A stretch of DNA of 44,838 nt from an uncultured Bacteroidales bacterium (GCA_944326365.1 CALVDR010000021.1:1-44838), one strand, 5' to 3'. Counted from the stretch's first letter, positions 33,372-43,953 are shown. Program-made: numbers and translations. Notes: generated from the letters alone by a model not told the origin.

Positions 33372-34790
33372 CTAAAGGGACGCCCCTATCGGACCGCCCG
33401 TAGTCGAAGCGGTAGCAGAGCGGAATGATGAAGGATACCCGAACGTATATACCTGTCCTGGAATGACTCCGACCACGCCGTCCTCATCCACCACCCATTC
33501 ATGACCGACATATGTCTCATCAGGCGCACTTGTATCTGACATATACAGATCAATAAAATCATAATGTATCGGAGCAGGATTATCATATTCAAGCACCTCA
33601 TCGATATTGTCCGAATACGTCATCTTGCCCTGTGCGACAAGATATTCGGCACCTTCGCTCAACAAAGTAGGCTCTATGGCAGTATCCGGGTATTTTTCAT
33701 ACAATTGCACCATTTCCGGCGTATTGTAAATATTATTGTTCCGGATTGTTATCTTCACGTCGGAAATATCCGTCCCCTCTTCCACCAGTTCGATATTCCA
33801 GAACACGCTGTCCCGCTCGAAAAGTTGTGTCTCGTTATCTATTCCGATAGCTGCAGCCGCATTTCTCCATCCGACATTTGCGAATATGTTATTTTCAATG
33901 ACTGCCTTGGCCGGCTGTGATATTTCCGGTTTGGTACCTACATTGTAAAAAGTATTGTTTGTCCACTCCAGGTAGTTGACTTTGTTGCCGTTGAATCTGA
34001 CAATGTGTCCGAGATTATTATATACCAGACAGTTGTGTATCAGGACGGTATCAGCCCCGCTTTCCCTTGTATCCACAAGCCGTCCGTTCGACGAAGCATT
34101 GTAGGACATGTTTCTGAAGGTGGAATTCTTCAGGAAAATTTTAGAACCTGTATTCTGGATGTAGATGAAGAAGTTCTTTGTGTAGTCGGCAAAACAATGG
34201 TCCAGAGTAACCCGGCAATTTTCTCCGTCAATCCGAAGCATTCTTTGCTGGTTGGCACCGGTCATGGCATCTTTTCCAAGAAAATAAATGCCTTCGAAAG
34301 CCACGTTGGCTTCTATCCTGATCATATCGGCGTTGATATTTCCTGTGGCATCAGCCATTATCTGGATACTCGGCATATTGCCGTCCCCTTCAGCAGCCTT
34401 GATTGAGACATTGTTCTTTATCACCCATTTGCCTTCACAATAATATTGGCCGCCTCTCTCCAGAATAAATGTGTTGTTACACGGGATCTCAGTCCCTGTT
34501 TCCGAAGTCGTGACAGTCTGGTCAGCACAGCTTTCGATAGCATCAAGCAGTCCGTTTACACGATCCACGCCGTTGTCTCTCTGCACAAACACAGAACCGT
34601 CTTCGTCAATATAGAGTCCGTCCGTAAAAACCGGGCCTTCGGGCTCCGGGACATCATCACCCGGGTCTTCCGGCGTCTCCGGTGTCTTTCCAGGATCATC
34701 CGGTATCACAGGATCATCAGTAGAACATGCTGCTGTCATAAGCATCATTGCGATAGCCATAAGGCTGCAAATAAATCTGTTTGTCTTCAT
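33372..34790 (-). CDS. right-handed beta-helix surface lipoprotein
   Basis: A 472-residue lipoprotein. Cys22 in the lipobox (MTAAC) is followed by STDD, an acidic surface-export signal, then by a Pro/Asp/Glu-rich spacer (about 25-55). Residues about 110-340 show repeated short strands with Asn and aliphatic ladders (FLKNSTFRNMSY, VIENNIFANVGW, ITIRNNNIYN) typical of a right-handed parallel beta-helix, as in DUF4957/DUF5123 proteins and polysaccharide lyases such as chondroitinase B. No catalytic set could be identified. Its place after the TonB receptor is where SusD normally sits, so a glycan-binding or cleaving surface role is inferred. Confidence 0.72.
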   Translation of the reverse strand: MKTNRFICSLMAIAMMLMTAACSTDDPVIPDDPGKTPETPEDPGDDVPEPEGPVFTDGLYIDEDGSVFVQRDNGVDRVNGLLDAIESCADQTVTTSETGTEIPCNNTFILERGGQYYCEGKWVIKNNVSIKAAEGDGNMPSIQIMADATGNINADMIRIEANVAFEGIYFLGKDAMTGANQQRMLRIDGENCRVTLDHCFADYTKNFFIYIQNTGSKIFLKNSTFRNMSYNASSNGRLVDTRESGADTVLIHNCLVYNNLGHIVRFNGNKVNYLEWTNNTFYNVGTKPEISQPAKAVIENNIFANVGWRNAAAAIGIDNETQLFERDSVFWNIELVEEGTDISDVKITIRNNNIYNTPEMVQLYEKYPDTAIEPTLLSEGAEYLVAQGKMTYSDNIDEVLEYDNPAPIHYDFIDLYMSDTSAPDETYVGHEWVVDEDGVVGVIPGQVYTFGYPSSFRSATASTTGGPIGASL

Positions 34791-34872
34791 ATTGCTTGTA
34801 AGTTTAAGTGTTATTGCTCTCTCATGATTTTTGACGGGATAACCGTATTGTCATACCAGCCGGAGAACATTT

Positions 34873-37812
34873 TCAGAAAATATTATATTTCACTCCTATA
34901 TAGGCACATGTTCCATAGTATTCGGTTCTGACCGGATAACCGGTAATATATCTCACCCTTCTGTCCACCGCACAATTTATATTAGACCAGCTCGCGTAAA
35001 GAGAAACATGCCTGTTTATCGTATACTTTAACTGTGCGTCCAGTTTCATGAAAGGTTTTGTGATCTCCTTGTCCGCAGCATCCGAACGTTGCTGCGCCGT
35101 GACAAGCACGCCATCCTGATAGTTGCAGGACAGACGTACCGAAAACCTTTTGTAATCATAACCCAATGAAGCATTGAAAAGATACGTAGGCTGGTCTATC
35201 AGCCGATCCTCGTAATAAGTATCAGTATTCACCTGTACGAAAGGTGAGGCCCCGGGGACTTTCCCATAATCGGGATTGGTCGCCCTCGACAATGCCGTGG
35301 TATGATACTTCATCCTTGAATCCATAATTGTAAAGTTTGCTGTCAGAACGAATCCTTTCAGGAAATTGTCCAAATGATGGAACAACAGCTGGGCCTCCAA
35401 TTCCAATCCCTTTATAGTGGCCTTGGTAGGGCTGTTAAGAGGATATGTCATGGCATAGCCTACGTAAGCATCATCAAGTCCGAATTTTTCAGGAGAAGTA
35501 TCCGTATCTTTCAGAACCGCCGCCGTCCTTGTATAGATAAAATTATCTATATCCTTATAGAATCCGCTGATTGTAAACAGTCCCCAGTCCTTCGGATAGA
35601 ATGATACCGTCACATCATAGTTCTTCGACAAAGCCGGTTTAAGATTTGTCCTGCTCCAGTCAATGGTACTGTTCCCAGGTCTTATAATAGTTCTTGGTGA
35701 CAACAGGTTATAGTCCGGACGGGAAAGAGTTTCCGTAAACGCCAGCCGTATGTCCATCCATGACAGAGGCTTTATTTTCAGATGAATCTGAGGAAGCCAG
35801 TATCCGAAATTTTCAGAATCAGTAGATTCCGTGAATGTAAACTGCTGTTCGTCGGACTCGCTTACACTTACATTTGATCCGCTATATCCTGTATATCTCA
35901 AGTATGAATAATCATATCTGACACCTGGGATAAAAGTAACGTATTCACCGAAATTCAATTCCGCCATAACATATGCGGCATATATTTCCTCATGCCCGGT
36001 ATAATCATTTACAAGCGTCTCAGACAGAAGTTTATAGTACAGGCTCTGATTTGCCTCATAAAACGTCCTCATTCTGGCATCATCAAGGGCAAAGCTGAAG
36101 TCGCAATTAGGATAAAGCCCCCTCAGGAAATTTCCTCGGTTCCTATAGTCATTGTCGAGAAAATAATCTATGCCAATCTGGCTGCCATCCTTTGATCCTG
36201 AATGGGTCAGATCCGGAAGATTGATAAAAGCAGGTCCATAGCCTTCTGACAAGTCAAAGCGTCTGTAAGACGACCGGATTTCAGCGGACCTGTCCTTCAT
36301 CCTGAATTTTCCTCCTGCCTTGACATAACCGCTGACATGTCTGCCTATGTTAAACGGATACTTCCAGTCAAGCCACGCACTTATTTCCCTCTCGTTGGTT
36401 TTTTCAGTTTCATGGGTCCCGTCATAAAGATACCACTGCGAAATATCGGACTCATCGACATGCTCCGGTGCTATGGCATCGTAAGGAGGCAGAAGTTCTA
36501 TCTCCGAAATGTCAGTGCTGAACGGATTGCTTATGCGAAACTCCAGTTCATTGTTCCATGGAGACCTCATCCACGCACTGCTGTGACCCGCACCTACCTC
36601 CAGAAACGAATTCAGGATATTAAACTCACCTTTGAGGATATTGGACAGATTCGATGTGCTGGAAATTATATCTGTCTGACGGAATCTCAAACGGTTTCCG
36701 TCAAGATTGTAATTCTTCGACCTGACATCCCGATCTCTGCCCATATTGCTGAAGATATTGGAAAATTTGATTTTTATCCTGTCTGATGCGATCAAATCGA
36801 AATTAAGGTTTATATTGTACCTTGTACGTGCTTCCAGATTAGACTGGATACTCGTAGTCGTCAGCCATGGCCTTACATAATCATAGCCTGGGGTCGGAGT
36901 ATTACCGTTTACATTATAACTCGCACTGAAAGTATCATTGCTTCTGTCCGTCCTGTCGAAGGCTGCCGCCAGAATAATTCCGAGCCTGTCCTGGAAAAAA
37001 CGGTTACTGGCCGTCACACCTGCCTTATATCTTCCTATATTGTCAATCTGGGAATGATAGCCGGTCTCCCCGTTTACCGCCAATCTGAGCCCGTAAGGAG
37101 CATCTTTCATAATAAGGTTCACTGTTCCGCCAAGGCCATCCGCATCCTTGTCGGCAGTATTGGCTTTCATGACCTCCACTCCTGCAACCATATCCGGAGA
37201 AATCATATTCAGGTCGGTACTTCTGTCGGTGGAACTGGTAGACGGCGCACTCATTCCGTTAATGGCTACCGTATTATATTTGGGCGCCAGTCCTCTGATT
37301 ATGATTTTCTGACCTTCGCCTCCGTCCCTTTGAATCATCAGCCCCGGAAGACGCCCTATCGCATCGGCAACATTAACGTCAGGAAGTTCGCTGAGCTTTT
37401 CCTCCGACACGGCATTGATGATTCCGGCTGCATTGATCTGGCTGTTTATAGCAGCAGCCTGACCTTTTGCCTGAGCGCTTACCACAACACCCTCCAACAC
37501 CTCACTGTCAGAATACATGGTGATATTCAAGGTCCTTACCTCGCCGGCTTCAAGTTCCAATTCAATTTCCTGCGGCTTGTACCCTAAAAAATCGCAACAT
37601 ACAGTGACCTTGCCGTAAGGTACGGAAAGATTGTAACTGCCGTTGGCATCGGCAATGGTACCATGCGCTGTTCCTTCTACAAAGACGGAAGCTCCGATAA
37701 GAAAGTCATTCATATCACCGTCCTTGACAGTACCTGTAATAGTCGCATTCTGGGCATGGCAGAATGCGGAGGCAAATAATGCCATTAACAATGTGGTTAA
37801 AGTCTTCTTCAT
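34873..37812 (-). CDS. TonB-dependent receptor with carboxypeptidase-like N-terminal domain
   Basis: A 979-residue outer-membrane receptor. The signal peptide is cleaved near HAQ (about residue 21). A CarboxypepD_reg-like domain covers about 22-105 (ATITGTVKDG), the plug about 115-230 (VNVADAIGRLPGLMIQRDGG, IIIRGLAPKYNTVAINGMSA), and the 22-strand barrel the rest, ending VKYNIF. The plug sequence resembles the TIGR01782 receptor group rather than SusC, which fits the absence of SusD. The frame opens at 37830, but ATG 37812 begins the signal peptide. It starts 11 nt after the lyase gene. Confidence 0.88.
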   Translation of the reverse strand: MKKTLTTLLMALFASAFCHAQNATITGTVKDGDMNDFLIGASVFVEGTAHGTIADANGSYNLSVPYGKVTVCCDFLGYKPQEIELELEAGEVRTLNITMYSDSEVLEGVVVSAQAKGQAAAINSQINAAGIINAVSEEKLSELPDVNVADAIGRLPGLMIQRDGGEGQKIIIRGLAPKYNTVAINGMSAPSTSSTDRSTDLNMISPDMVAGVEVMKANTADKDADGLGGTVNLIMKDAPYGLRLAVNGETGYHSQIDNIGRYKAGVTASNRFFQDRLGIILAAAFDRTDRSNDTFSASYNVNGNTPTPGYDYVRPWLTTTSIQSNLEARTRYNINLNFDLIASDRIKIKFSNIFSNMGRDRDVRSKNYNLDGNRLRFRQTDIISSTSNLSNILKGEFNILNSFLEVGAGHSSAWMRSPWNNELEFRISNPFSTDISEIELLPPYDAIAPEHVDESDISQWYLYDGTHETEKTNEREISAWLDWKYPFNIGRHVSGYVKAGGKFRMKDRSAEIRSSYRRFDLSEGYGPAFINLPDLTHSGSKDGSQIGIDYFLDNDYRNRGNFLRGLYPNCDFSFALDDARMRTFYEANQSLYYKLLSETLVNDYTGHEEIYAAYVMAELNFGEYVTFIPGVRYDYSYLRYTGYSGSNVSVSESDEQQFTFTESTDSENFGYWLPQIHLKIKPLSWMDIRLAFTETLSRPDYNLLSPRTIIRPGNSTIDWSRTNLKPALSKNYDVTVSFYPKDWGLFTISGFYKDIDNFIYTRTAAVLKDTDTSPEKFGLDDAYVGYAMTYPLNSPTKATIKGLELEAQLLFHHLDNFLKGFVLTANFTIMDSRMKYHTTALSRATNPDYGKVPGASPFVQVNTDTYYEDRLIDQPTYLFNASLGYDYKRFSVRLSCNYQDGVLVTAQQRSDAADKEITKPFMKLDAQLKYTINRHVSLYASWSNINCAVDRRVRYITGYPVRTEYYGTCAYIGVKYNIF

Positions 37813-37823
37813 AATGCTATTGA

Positions 37824-39722
37824 TTACCAAGTGTCTATATCCTTCATTTGCGCTGTCTTCAATTCCCGATATTCTGCAGGGATCATGTAAACGTTAAAAT
37901 CATGGCTCGTGTTCCTCTCCAGAGTCATGCTGAACCCCAACATTACGGTCCCGGGATTCGGCATATCATAGTAATGAGGCGGATCGGTAGAGTAGGTTTC
38001 AAGCTTTACCCCTTTCCCCTCGACCTTCACATAAAGGCTGTCACCGCGAATGGTCAGCAAAGCTGTCATATCGTCAAGAATTTCGACAGATGCAGGAGTC
38101 AAGGCTGCCCATCGGATTCTCACATCCTTATCCTGAGTCCTTATTTCATCGCGCACCGCTGCATAGCAATCATCAACAATCGCGACACCTCTCCGGTAGC
38201 TTTCCACCAGCCCTCCCTGCACTTCAGTCAGATCAGTCGCTGCATATACGAAACCATCCCGATCACCGAATGACGTGATTTCAGCTCTGGGCTTTATCCT
38301 CTGGAGCGAATCATCGAACACTATCAGGTTATGTGAATACATTCCTATTCTGAAAGGCTGCCATCTCGGGGAATCCTGTGCTTTTCTGAAAAGATCCAGA
38401 CCTTCCTTTTCAAGGGAATTGTAGTCCTGATACCCGAGATCCTTGAACCACTGATGTCTGCCCCGGTACATGACGAAACTGCCTATATCCATGTGAGAAT
38501 GGCCATTCTCGCAAGCCCCGCCTTTCAGCCCGACGAAAATTTCGTCTTCTCCGCCGAAATGATTGCGCAGCAATGCCACCGGGGTCTCCCCCTGACCGAC
38601 AAACAGTCTTTCTGCAGGAGCTGTGTTGGATCCGATACAGTTTTCCGGAGCCCATATGAGCAGGGACGGAAGAAGTCTGAAAGTAAACAGAGACTCGCCT
38701 TTGCCGATATTCTGCAGATATTCAATTCTTCCGGCCTCTCCGTAAAGCAATGACCTGTCGTTTCGGACCGAAGCCATCCAGAATAAAGGCAGGCAAAGCT
38801 TGTTTTCCTTCACGTTGCAATCCGAATAGTCAAAACAGCCGAACCCCTGGGTGGTCATATGCACCATATAATCGCCGGACCGCATGAAAGCCGGATCATC
38901 CTCCAGCCCGAAATCAAGATCGGTCGCTTTTTCCACTATATCCGCGAGCATGACCAGAAAATTAGTCCCGTAATTCCAGTACATGTAGCCTTCCGGGTAA
39001 TTCCCGTCAGGCCAGTACTCACGTAAAGTGTTTTCCTTCGCAGACTTCACGGACCTGAGTATTATCTCAGATGCCAGTTCAGGACAATCTTCATAAATGG
39101 CCACGGCACCGCAGGCCATTCCCATATTACAGACCGCATTCCAGTTGTTTTTCTTGTCAAGCCAATGAAGATTTGCCGGAGAATCCGTCTTTTCCGGCAA
39201 TGACTCGTACAGTCCTTTCTCCAGTATCGCCTTTCTGATAATGGATCTGGAAGTCTCGCTGAGCCTGTCATAAAGCCAGTCATATCCTATCGACACGGCA
39301 GCTGTCATCTCGGCCACATCCAGAAAATGAGACGGATTCCAGTCGGAAAAGGAGCAGACCTGCAGCATCACCTTTTCCGCCTGATCTGCAAATCGGACAT
39401 CTCCTGTCATCCTGTAACTGTAAGAGAGATAATATATCTGTTTCAAAGCCTTTCTCGACACTTCCAGAAGTCGCTTGCCCGTCTTTACACTTTCAAGTTG
39501 AGGATAGGAAAGCATCTTTTCACTCGTCATCAGGATGGACTCATGCGCTTGGGCCAGAAAACTGTCTGATGCCACCTTATCCCGTATGGATTTTTCCTCC
39601 CCGGCAAGCATCATTATACGTGGATGGCCGGATACTACTTTCACTTCCGCAGTTTCAGCTGCCGTACCATTATTCATTGACAGACATGTCAACAATATCA
39701 GGAAACCAAGTTTGTTACGCAT
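37824..39722 (-). CDS. heparinase II/III-type polysaccharide lyase
   Basis: A 632-residue secreted protein with a signal peptide (residues 1 to about 21). The N-terminal alpha/alpha-toroid (about 30-380) includes NNWNAVCNMGMACGA and EYWPDGNYPEGYMYWNYG. The C-terminal beta-sandwich carries GGACENGHSHMDIGSFVMYR, the His-rich motif of heparinase II/III lyases (PL12/PL15/PL17/PL21-like). It should cut a uronic acid-containing polysaccharide or its oligomers by beta-elimination; the substrate (glycosaminoglycan or alginate-like) cannot be settled. ATG 39722 begins the signal peptide. First gene of the three-gene operon, divergent from the HTCS. Confidence 0.8.
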   Translation of the reverse strand: MRNKLGFLILLTCLSMNNGTAAETAEVKVVSGHPRIMMLAGEEKSIRDKVASDSFLAQAHESILMTSEKMLSYPQLESVKTGKRLLEVSRKALKQIYYLSYSYRMTGDVRFADQAEKVMLQVCSFSDWNPSHFLDVAEMTAAVSIGYDWLYDRLSETSRSIIRKAILEKGLYESLPEKTDSPANLHWLDKKNNWNAVCNMGMACGAVAIYEDCPELASEIILRSVKSAKENTLREYWPDGNYPEGYMYWNYGTNFLVMLADIVEKATDLDFGLEDDPAFMRSGDYMVHMTTQGFGCFDYSDCNVKENKLCLPLFWMASVRNDRSLLYGEAGRIEYLQNIGKGESLFTFRLLPSLLIWAPENCIGSNTAPAERLFVGQGETPVALLRNHFGGEDEIFVGLKGGACENGHSHMDIGSFVMYRGRHQWFKDLGYQDYNSLEKEGLDLFRKAQDSPRWQPFRIGMYSHNLIVFDDSLQRIKPRAEITSFGDRDGFVYAATDLTEVQGGLVESYRRGVAIVDDCYAAVRDEIRTQDKDVRIRWAALTPASVEILDDMTALLTIRGDSLYVKVEGKGVKLETYSTDPPHYYDMPNPGTVMLGFSMTLERNTSHDFNVYMIPAEYRELKTAQMKDIDTW

Positions 39723-39741
39723 ATTATCCTCGTTTGATTCT

Positions 39742-39768
39742 GTTTGCAAACAAAAGAAAATATTTCTT
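39742..39768. promoter_or_regulatory. paired palindromes between the lyase gene and the HTCS gene
   Basis: GTTTGCAAAC (39742-39751) is a perfect palindrome and AAGAAAATATTTCTT (39754-39768) has 6-bp arms around ATA. Both lie 20-46 bp upstream of the lyase ATG in the 178-bp divergent region. They are candidate operators, for instance for the AraC-type output domain of the HTCS; this is an inference. Confidence 0.35.
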
Positions 39769-39900
39769 ACTTTATGCAGCATTCCGTTCCGCACAGCATG
39801 GATTGGTCAAATTAGAAATGCAAGTGGAATCTGGAGAAAAGCCGGACTGGCCGCACCTTGTTAATATTGCAACAGCCATACATAATCACAAAAACAGAAT

Positions 39901-42900
39901 ATGCAGAAAGTTTCAGATATTATGCAACGCGATGTCCTGAAGATGATATATCTTGCCATAATGGCCATATTCATATACGGACCGGTCTCCGGATTTGACG
40001 GACAATATAATTTTTCCCGTATTTCGACAAAAGACGGACTTTCCCAGCTATCCGTATTGACAATATTCCAGGACAGCAAAGGATATATGTGGTTCGGTAC
40101 CCGAGACGGGCTCAACAGATTTGACGGACAGTCATTCAAACACTGGTACAGCGACCTCAACGACAGTTCATCCATCAGCGACAACTACATAAGATGTATT
40201 TCAGAAGATTCCAAGGGCAATATATGGATAGGAACACGCTTCGGCCTTAACAGGTTTGACAGAAAAACAGGGCGATTCAGCCATTACTTCATAGACGACA
40301 GGAAAACTTCAGGAGAATCGAACACGATCAAAACCATGTACATAGACCGTAAGTCTGACATGATTTTAGTAGGGAGTTTCAGCGGACTATATTCGTTCAA
40401 CCCCGATTCGGGAAGTTTCTCTCGCATCAACGAAGTTTCCAGACGTGTAAACGACATAAAGGCTGTCGGGGATTCGGTATTCGTCGGCACATACTCCGGC
40501 CTATACTTGATCGCGGGGGACATCATATCTTTCTTTTCGCCATTCAGCAGCAATGCCGGAACCGGAACCGTTGCCGTCGACATGATAACTCCGGATAATG
40601 ACGGAAATCTGTGGCTTTCATCATATAAAAACGGGCTCATATGTATTGATCCTGAAACCTGGGACCATCTTGACAGGTTCGATTTTCCTGACAAACAATC
40701 CATTGTAAAAAACGAGATAAGGGCCATGGCAAGCATTTCCGACAAGTATATGATGCTTGGGACAAATGCCGGACTGTTTTTGTATGACCGGACAAACAAA
40801 CATGCAGACTATGCCGGGCAGCAATTCTCAAAATGTCCGATCGAGTCAATATATACAGATGACACAGGAGGAATATGGGTCGGAACTTATTCTGAAGGTA
40901 TAGGATACTCCCACCCGTACATTGACCGGTTCAAACACCACGGATTCCCTGAAGAAAATCTTTCTGCCGGGACAGCAGGCCCGATGCTGATATGCAATAA
41001 CGTCCTGTACATCGGCACAGAGGGTCGGGGGCTCGTCACTTACAGCCTTCTTGACAAGAAATTCCGGAGTTATCCGTGTATACCGCACAGTACAAATACT
41101 TTTCGTGACAACAATGTCAAAAGTCTGTACCTGCATGAAGGCATACTTTATATAGGGCTTTACTCCGGCCAGGTTTATCTGTTCGATATAACAGACAATA
41201 CTTATGTGGATAAATTCGATGTTGCGGGGTCTCCTCCCGTATACGCCATTACAGAATATGCAGGCAAGATTCTGGCAGGGACATATTCATCTGACGGTAT
41301 CAGGGAACTTATTCCAGGCATAGGATTCAGAAAGGCGGAATTTGTCGGCATAGATTCTACAAAAATCGCACAGGTTTCGTCTTTGTTCCGGTCCGGGAAC
41401 AATCTGTATATCGGGACAAAGGCTGACGGACTTTATAGATACGATGGCAAAGGCCTGAACCATTACGTCATACAAGACGACGGGTACATGACAGGAAAGA
41501 TGATTTCCGTAATCAAGGAAGACAGTAAAGGCAATCTTCTTATCGGCACTCAGGATGCCGGTATGAACATTTTAAGATCGGGATCCCGACATTTCGGAAA
41601 ACTTACCAGAGATGACGGACTCAATGACAATATGATATGCTCCATTCTGGAAGACAGTCACGGAGTAATATGGGTAATCACTCACGGTGGCATCTCCAGA
41701 CTGAACGATGACTTCAGTGTTTCCAACACCTATACATGGTCAAGCGGTCTGACAATAGAAGAATTCCAGCCATCATCAGCGACAGTTTCTGAAAATAATA
41801 TGATTTATGCCGGAGGCAATAACGGTTTCATTTCATTCAATCCTGACAATCTGTCAAACAACCCGGACTCACCACCGGTACAAATCGAGGAAATCTTGGT
41901 TAACAACGAGCCGTATGAAGTCCCGTATGAAAACGGATTGGAACTATCCTGGCGGCAGAATAATCTTACATTCAGATACATAACGCTCAATTACATCTAT
42001 TCGGAACAGAACTTTTATATTTGCAAACTGGACGGAATAAAGGACACGACATGGACAGAAATGGGAAACTCCAGAACAATCAACTATGCCAGTCTTTCTC
42101 CCGGGAAATACATATTCAAGGTCAGAAGCGCAAACAATGACGGTATCTGGACCGGCACAATAACAGAAATCCCTATACACATCCGTCCGCCATTCTGGAT
42201 GTCCGTTCCTGCTTTCATCCTTTATATGATGATATTGGTATTATCAACAATATTTGTAATACACTATCTTCTTATCAGACAGGATCTGAAACATCAGGTG
42301 CTCACAAAACAAAATGAAAAGATGTTCTACCAGGCCCGAATAGATCTGTTCACCAAGTTTTCGCATGAACTGAGGACGCCCCTGATGCTAATACAGGGTC
42401 CTATAGAAGAAGTAATGGAAACCAATGATCCGTCAAAGATGGACATGAGTTCATTCAAAATGGTCCACAACAATCTGAACCGGCTGCGCATGCTTATAGA
42501 CCAGCTGCTTACATTCAGGAAAAAAGAAAGCGGTTCACTGAAAATCAATGTCTCGGCAGGTGACTTCAACGGCTTTGCCCGCGAAATAAGACTTGCCTTC
42601 AACGAACTGGCCAGAATACACGACATTGATTTCAGGCTGGAAGAAGGAAAGATACCGACAGACATCTGGTACGACAGGGCCATGTTCGAACGGGTACTGA
42701 TGAATATCCTGTCCAACGCATTCAAGTATACCCCTGACGGCGGGACAATCAAAATGATTCTTGATTCCGCGCCTGCGGCCTATGCCGACCGGCAGCCCAA
42801 AGTCAATGTACGGTTTTTGGACAGGACCGTATCGGAATATTTAAGGATACGGATAGAAGATTCCGGCCCGGGAATACCGGAAGACAGTCTGGACAAAGTA

Positions 42901-43929
42901 TTTGAACCGTTTTTTCAGATTTCCGACAACAAAGGGGGAACCGGTCTTGGCCTGACATTGTCATCCGAGATAGTCCGGCTGCATCATGGTGCGATATGGG
43001 CAGAAAACAGATCGGAAGGCGGTGCTGTTTTCACCATTCTCATACCGGTCGGGCACGCTCATTTTTCCGAATCGGATATTATACACAATTATCAGGACAG
43101 CGAAAACATAAACAGATATTATAAGGAAAACAAAGATCTGTCCGAGGCCATAAAACCTGCAAAAGAGTGCACCATACTTATTGTCGAAGACAACCGGGAA
43201 CTACGGGAATACATAGTGGGCAGACTGTCTGCGTATTTCCGGACATTACAAGCCGAAGACGGCCGCGAAGGACTGATAGCGGCAAGGACACATATGCCAT
43301 CTCTGATAGTCAGTGACATAATGATGCCTGTTATGGACGGACTTGCCATGTGCAGGGAAATCAAAACAGATCCGCATTTATGCCATATCCCTGTCATCCT
43401 CCTTACAGCCAGATCATTGTCAATACAGATGCAGGAGGGACTTAATCTTGGGGCAGATGACTATATAACAAAGCCGTTCAACATCAATATGCTGGCATTG
43501 AAAATATCCAACATGCTGTTTTCCAGAGAAAACCTTAAGAATCTTTATGCAAAGGACCTGACAATCCGGAATATGGGTATTGACATACAATCACAAGACG
43601 AGAAATTCCTTCAAAAATTAAATGAGGTTGTAGCACAAAAAATCTCAGATACGGATTTGGATGTAGGGGAATTCTGCTCCTTATTAGGTATGAGCCGATC
43701 CAGTCTCTATAGAAAACTGCAAGCCGCGACAGGTCTTTCTCCATCGAAATACCTCATGAAAGTCAGACTCCATATCGCATCCAGGATGCTGAAGGAGACA
43801 GGACTCGCCATTCAGGAAATAGTTGATGCAGTCGGGTTTGCCAATGCAGCGCATTTTTCCGTAAGTTTTAAGAAACAGTATGGTATATCTCCCACTCAGT
43901 TCCGCCTGCAAAATAGCCACACTCAATGA
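39901..43929 (+). CDS. hybrid two-component system regulator (HTCS)
   Basis: A 1342-residue one-protein signalling system. An N-terminal membrane/signal segment (about 14-30) leads to two seven-bladed propellers made of Reg_prop repeats (DSKGYMWFGTRDGLNRFDG, DSKGNIWIGTRFGLNRFD) over about 35-660. A Y_Y_Y domain (about 670-760) and a membrane helix (about 767-792) follow. Inside the cell are a HisKA with phospho-accepting H822 (FSHELRTP), a HATPase (NAFKYTPDGG, DSGPGIPE, GGTGLGL), a receiver with D1139 (VSDIMMPVMDG) and an AraC-type HTH at the end (SRSSLYRKL, IVDAVGFANAAHFSVSFKK). It would bind an oligosaccharide in the periplasm and activate the divergent operon. The exact start codon is uncertain (39901 or 39922). 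Confidence 0.93.
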   Translation: MQKVSDIMQRDVLKMIYLAIMAIFIYGPVSGFDGQYNFSRISTKDGLSQLSVLTIFQDSKGYMWFGTRDGLNRFDGQSFKHWYSDLNDSSSISDNYIRCISEDSKGNIWIGTRFGLNRFDRKTGRFSHYFIDDRKTSGESNTIKTMYIDRKSDMILVGSFSGLYSFNPDSGSFSRINEVSRRVNDIKAVGDSVFVGTYSGLYLIAGDIISFFSPFSSNAGTGTVAVDMITPDNDGNLWLSSYKNGLICIDPETWDHLDRFDFPDKQSIVKNEIRAMASISDKYMMLGTNAGLFLYDRTNKHADYAGQQFSKCPIESIYTDDTGGIWVGTYSEGIGYSHPYIDRFKHHGFPEENLSAGTAGPMLICNNVLYIGTEGRGLVTYSLLDKKFRSYPCIPHSTNTFRDNNVKSLYLHEGILYIGLYSGQVYLFDITDNTYVDKFDVAGSPPVYAITEYAGKILAGTYSSDGIRELIPGIGFRKAEFVGIDSTKIAQVSSLFRSGNNLYIGTKADGLYRYDGKGLNHYVIQDDGYMTGKMISVIKEDSKGNLLIGTQDAGMNILRSGSRHFGKLTRDDGLNDNMICSILEDSHGVIWVITHGGISRLNDDFSVSNTYTWSSGLTIEEFQPSSATVSENNMIYAGGNNGFISFNPDNLSNNPDSPPVQIEEILVNNEPYEVPYENGLELSWRQNNLTFRYITLNYIYSEQNFYICKLDGIKDTTWTEMGNSRTINYASLSPGKYIFKVRSANNDGIWTGTITEIPIHIRPPFWMSVPAFILYMMILVLSTIFVIHYLLIRQDLKHQVLTKQNEKMFYQARIDLFTKFSHELRTPLMLIQGPIEEVMETNDPSKMDMSSFKMVHNNLNRLRMLIDQLLTFRKKESGSLKINVSAGDFNGFAREIRLAFNELARIHDIDFRLEEGKIPTDIWYDRAMFERVLMNILSNAFKYTPDGGTIKMILDSAPAAYADRQPKVNVRFLDRTVSEYLRIRIEDSGPGIPEDSLDKVFEPFFQISDNKGGTGLGLTLSSEIVRLHHGAIWAENRSEGGAVFTILIPVGHAHFSESDIIHNYQDSENINRYYKENKDLSEAIKPAKECTILIVEDNRELREYIVGRLSAYFRTLQAEDGREGLIAARTHMPSLIVSDIMMPVMDGLAMCREIKTDPHLCHIPVILLTARSLSIQMQEGLNLGADDYITKPFNINMLALKISNMLFSRENLKNLYAKDLTIRNMGIDIQSQDEKFLQKLNEVVAQKISDTDLDVGEFCSLLGMSRSSLYRKLQAATGLSPSKYLMKVRLHIASRMLKETGLAIQEIVDAVGFANAAHFSVSFKKQYGISPTQFRLQNSHTQ

Positions 43930-43953
43930 ATGCTGCAAATTCGGGAGTATTTC

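Noticed and set aside
33372..34790. SusD-like protein after the TonB receptor
   Set aside because: The sequence lacks the SusD TPR-like helices and shows beta-helix ladders instead.
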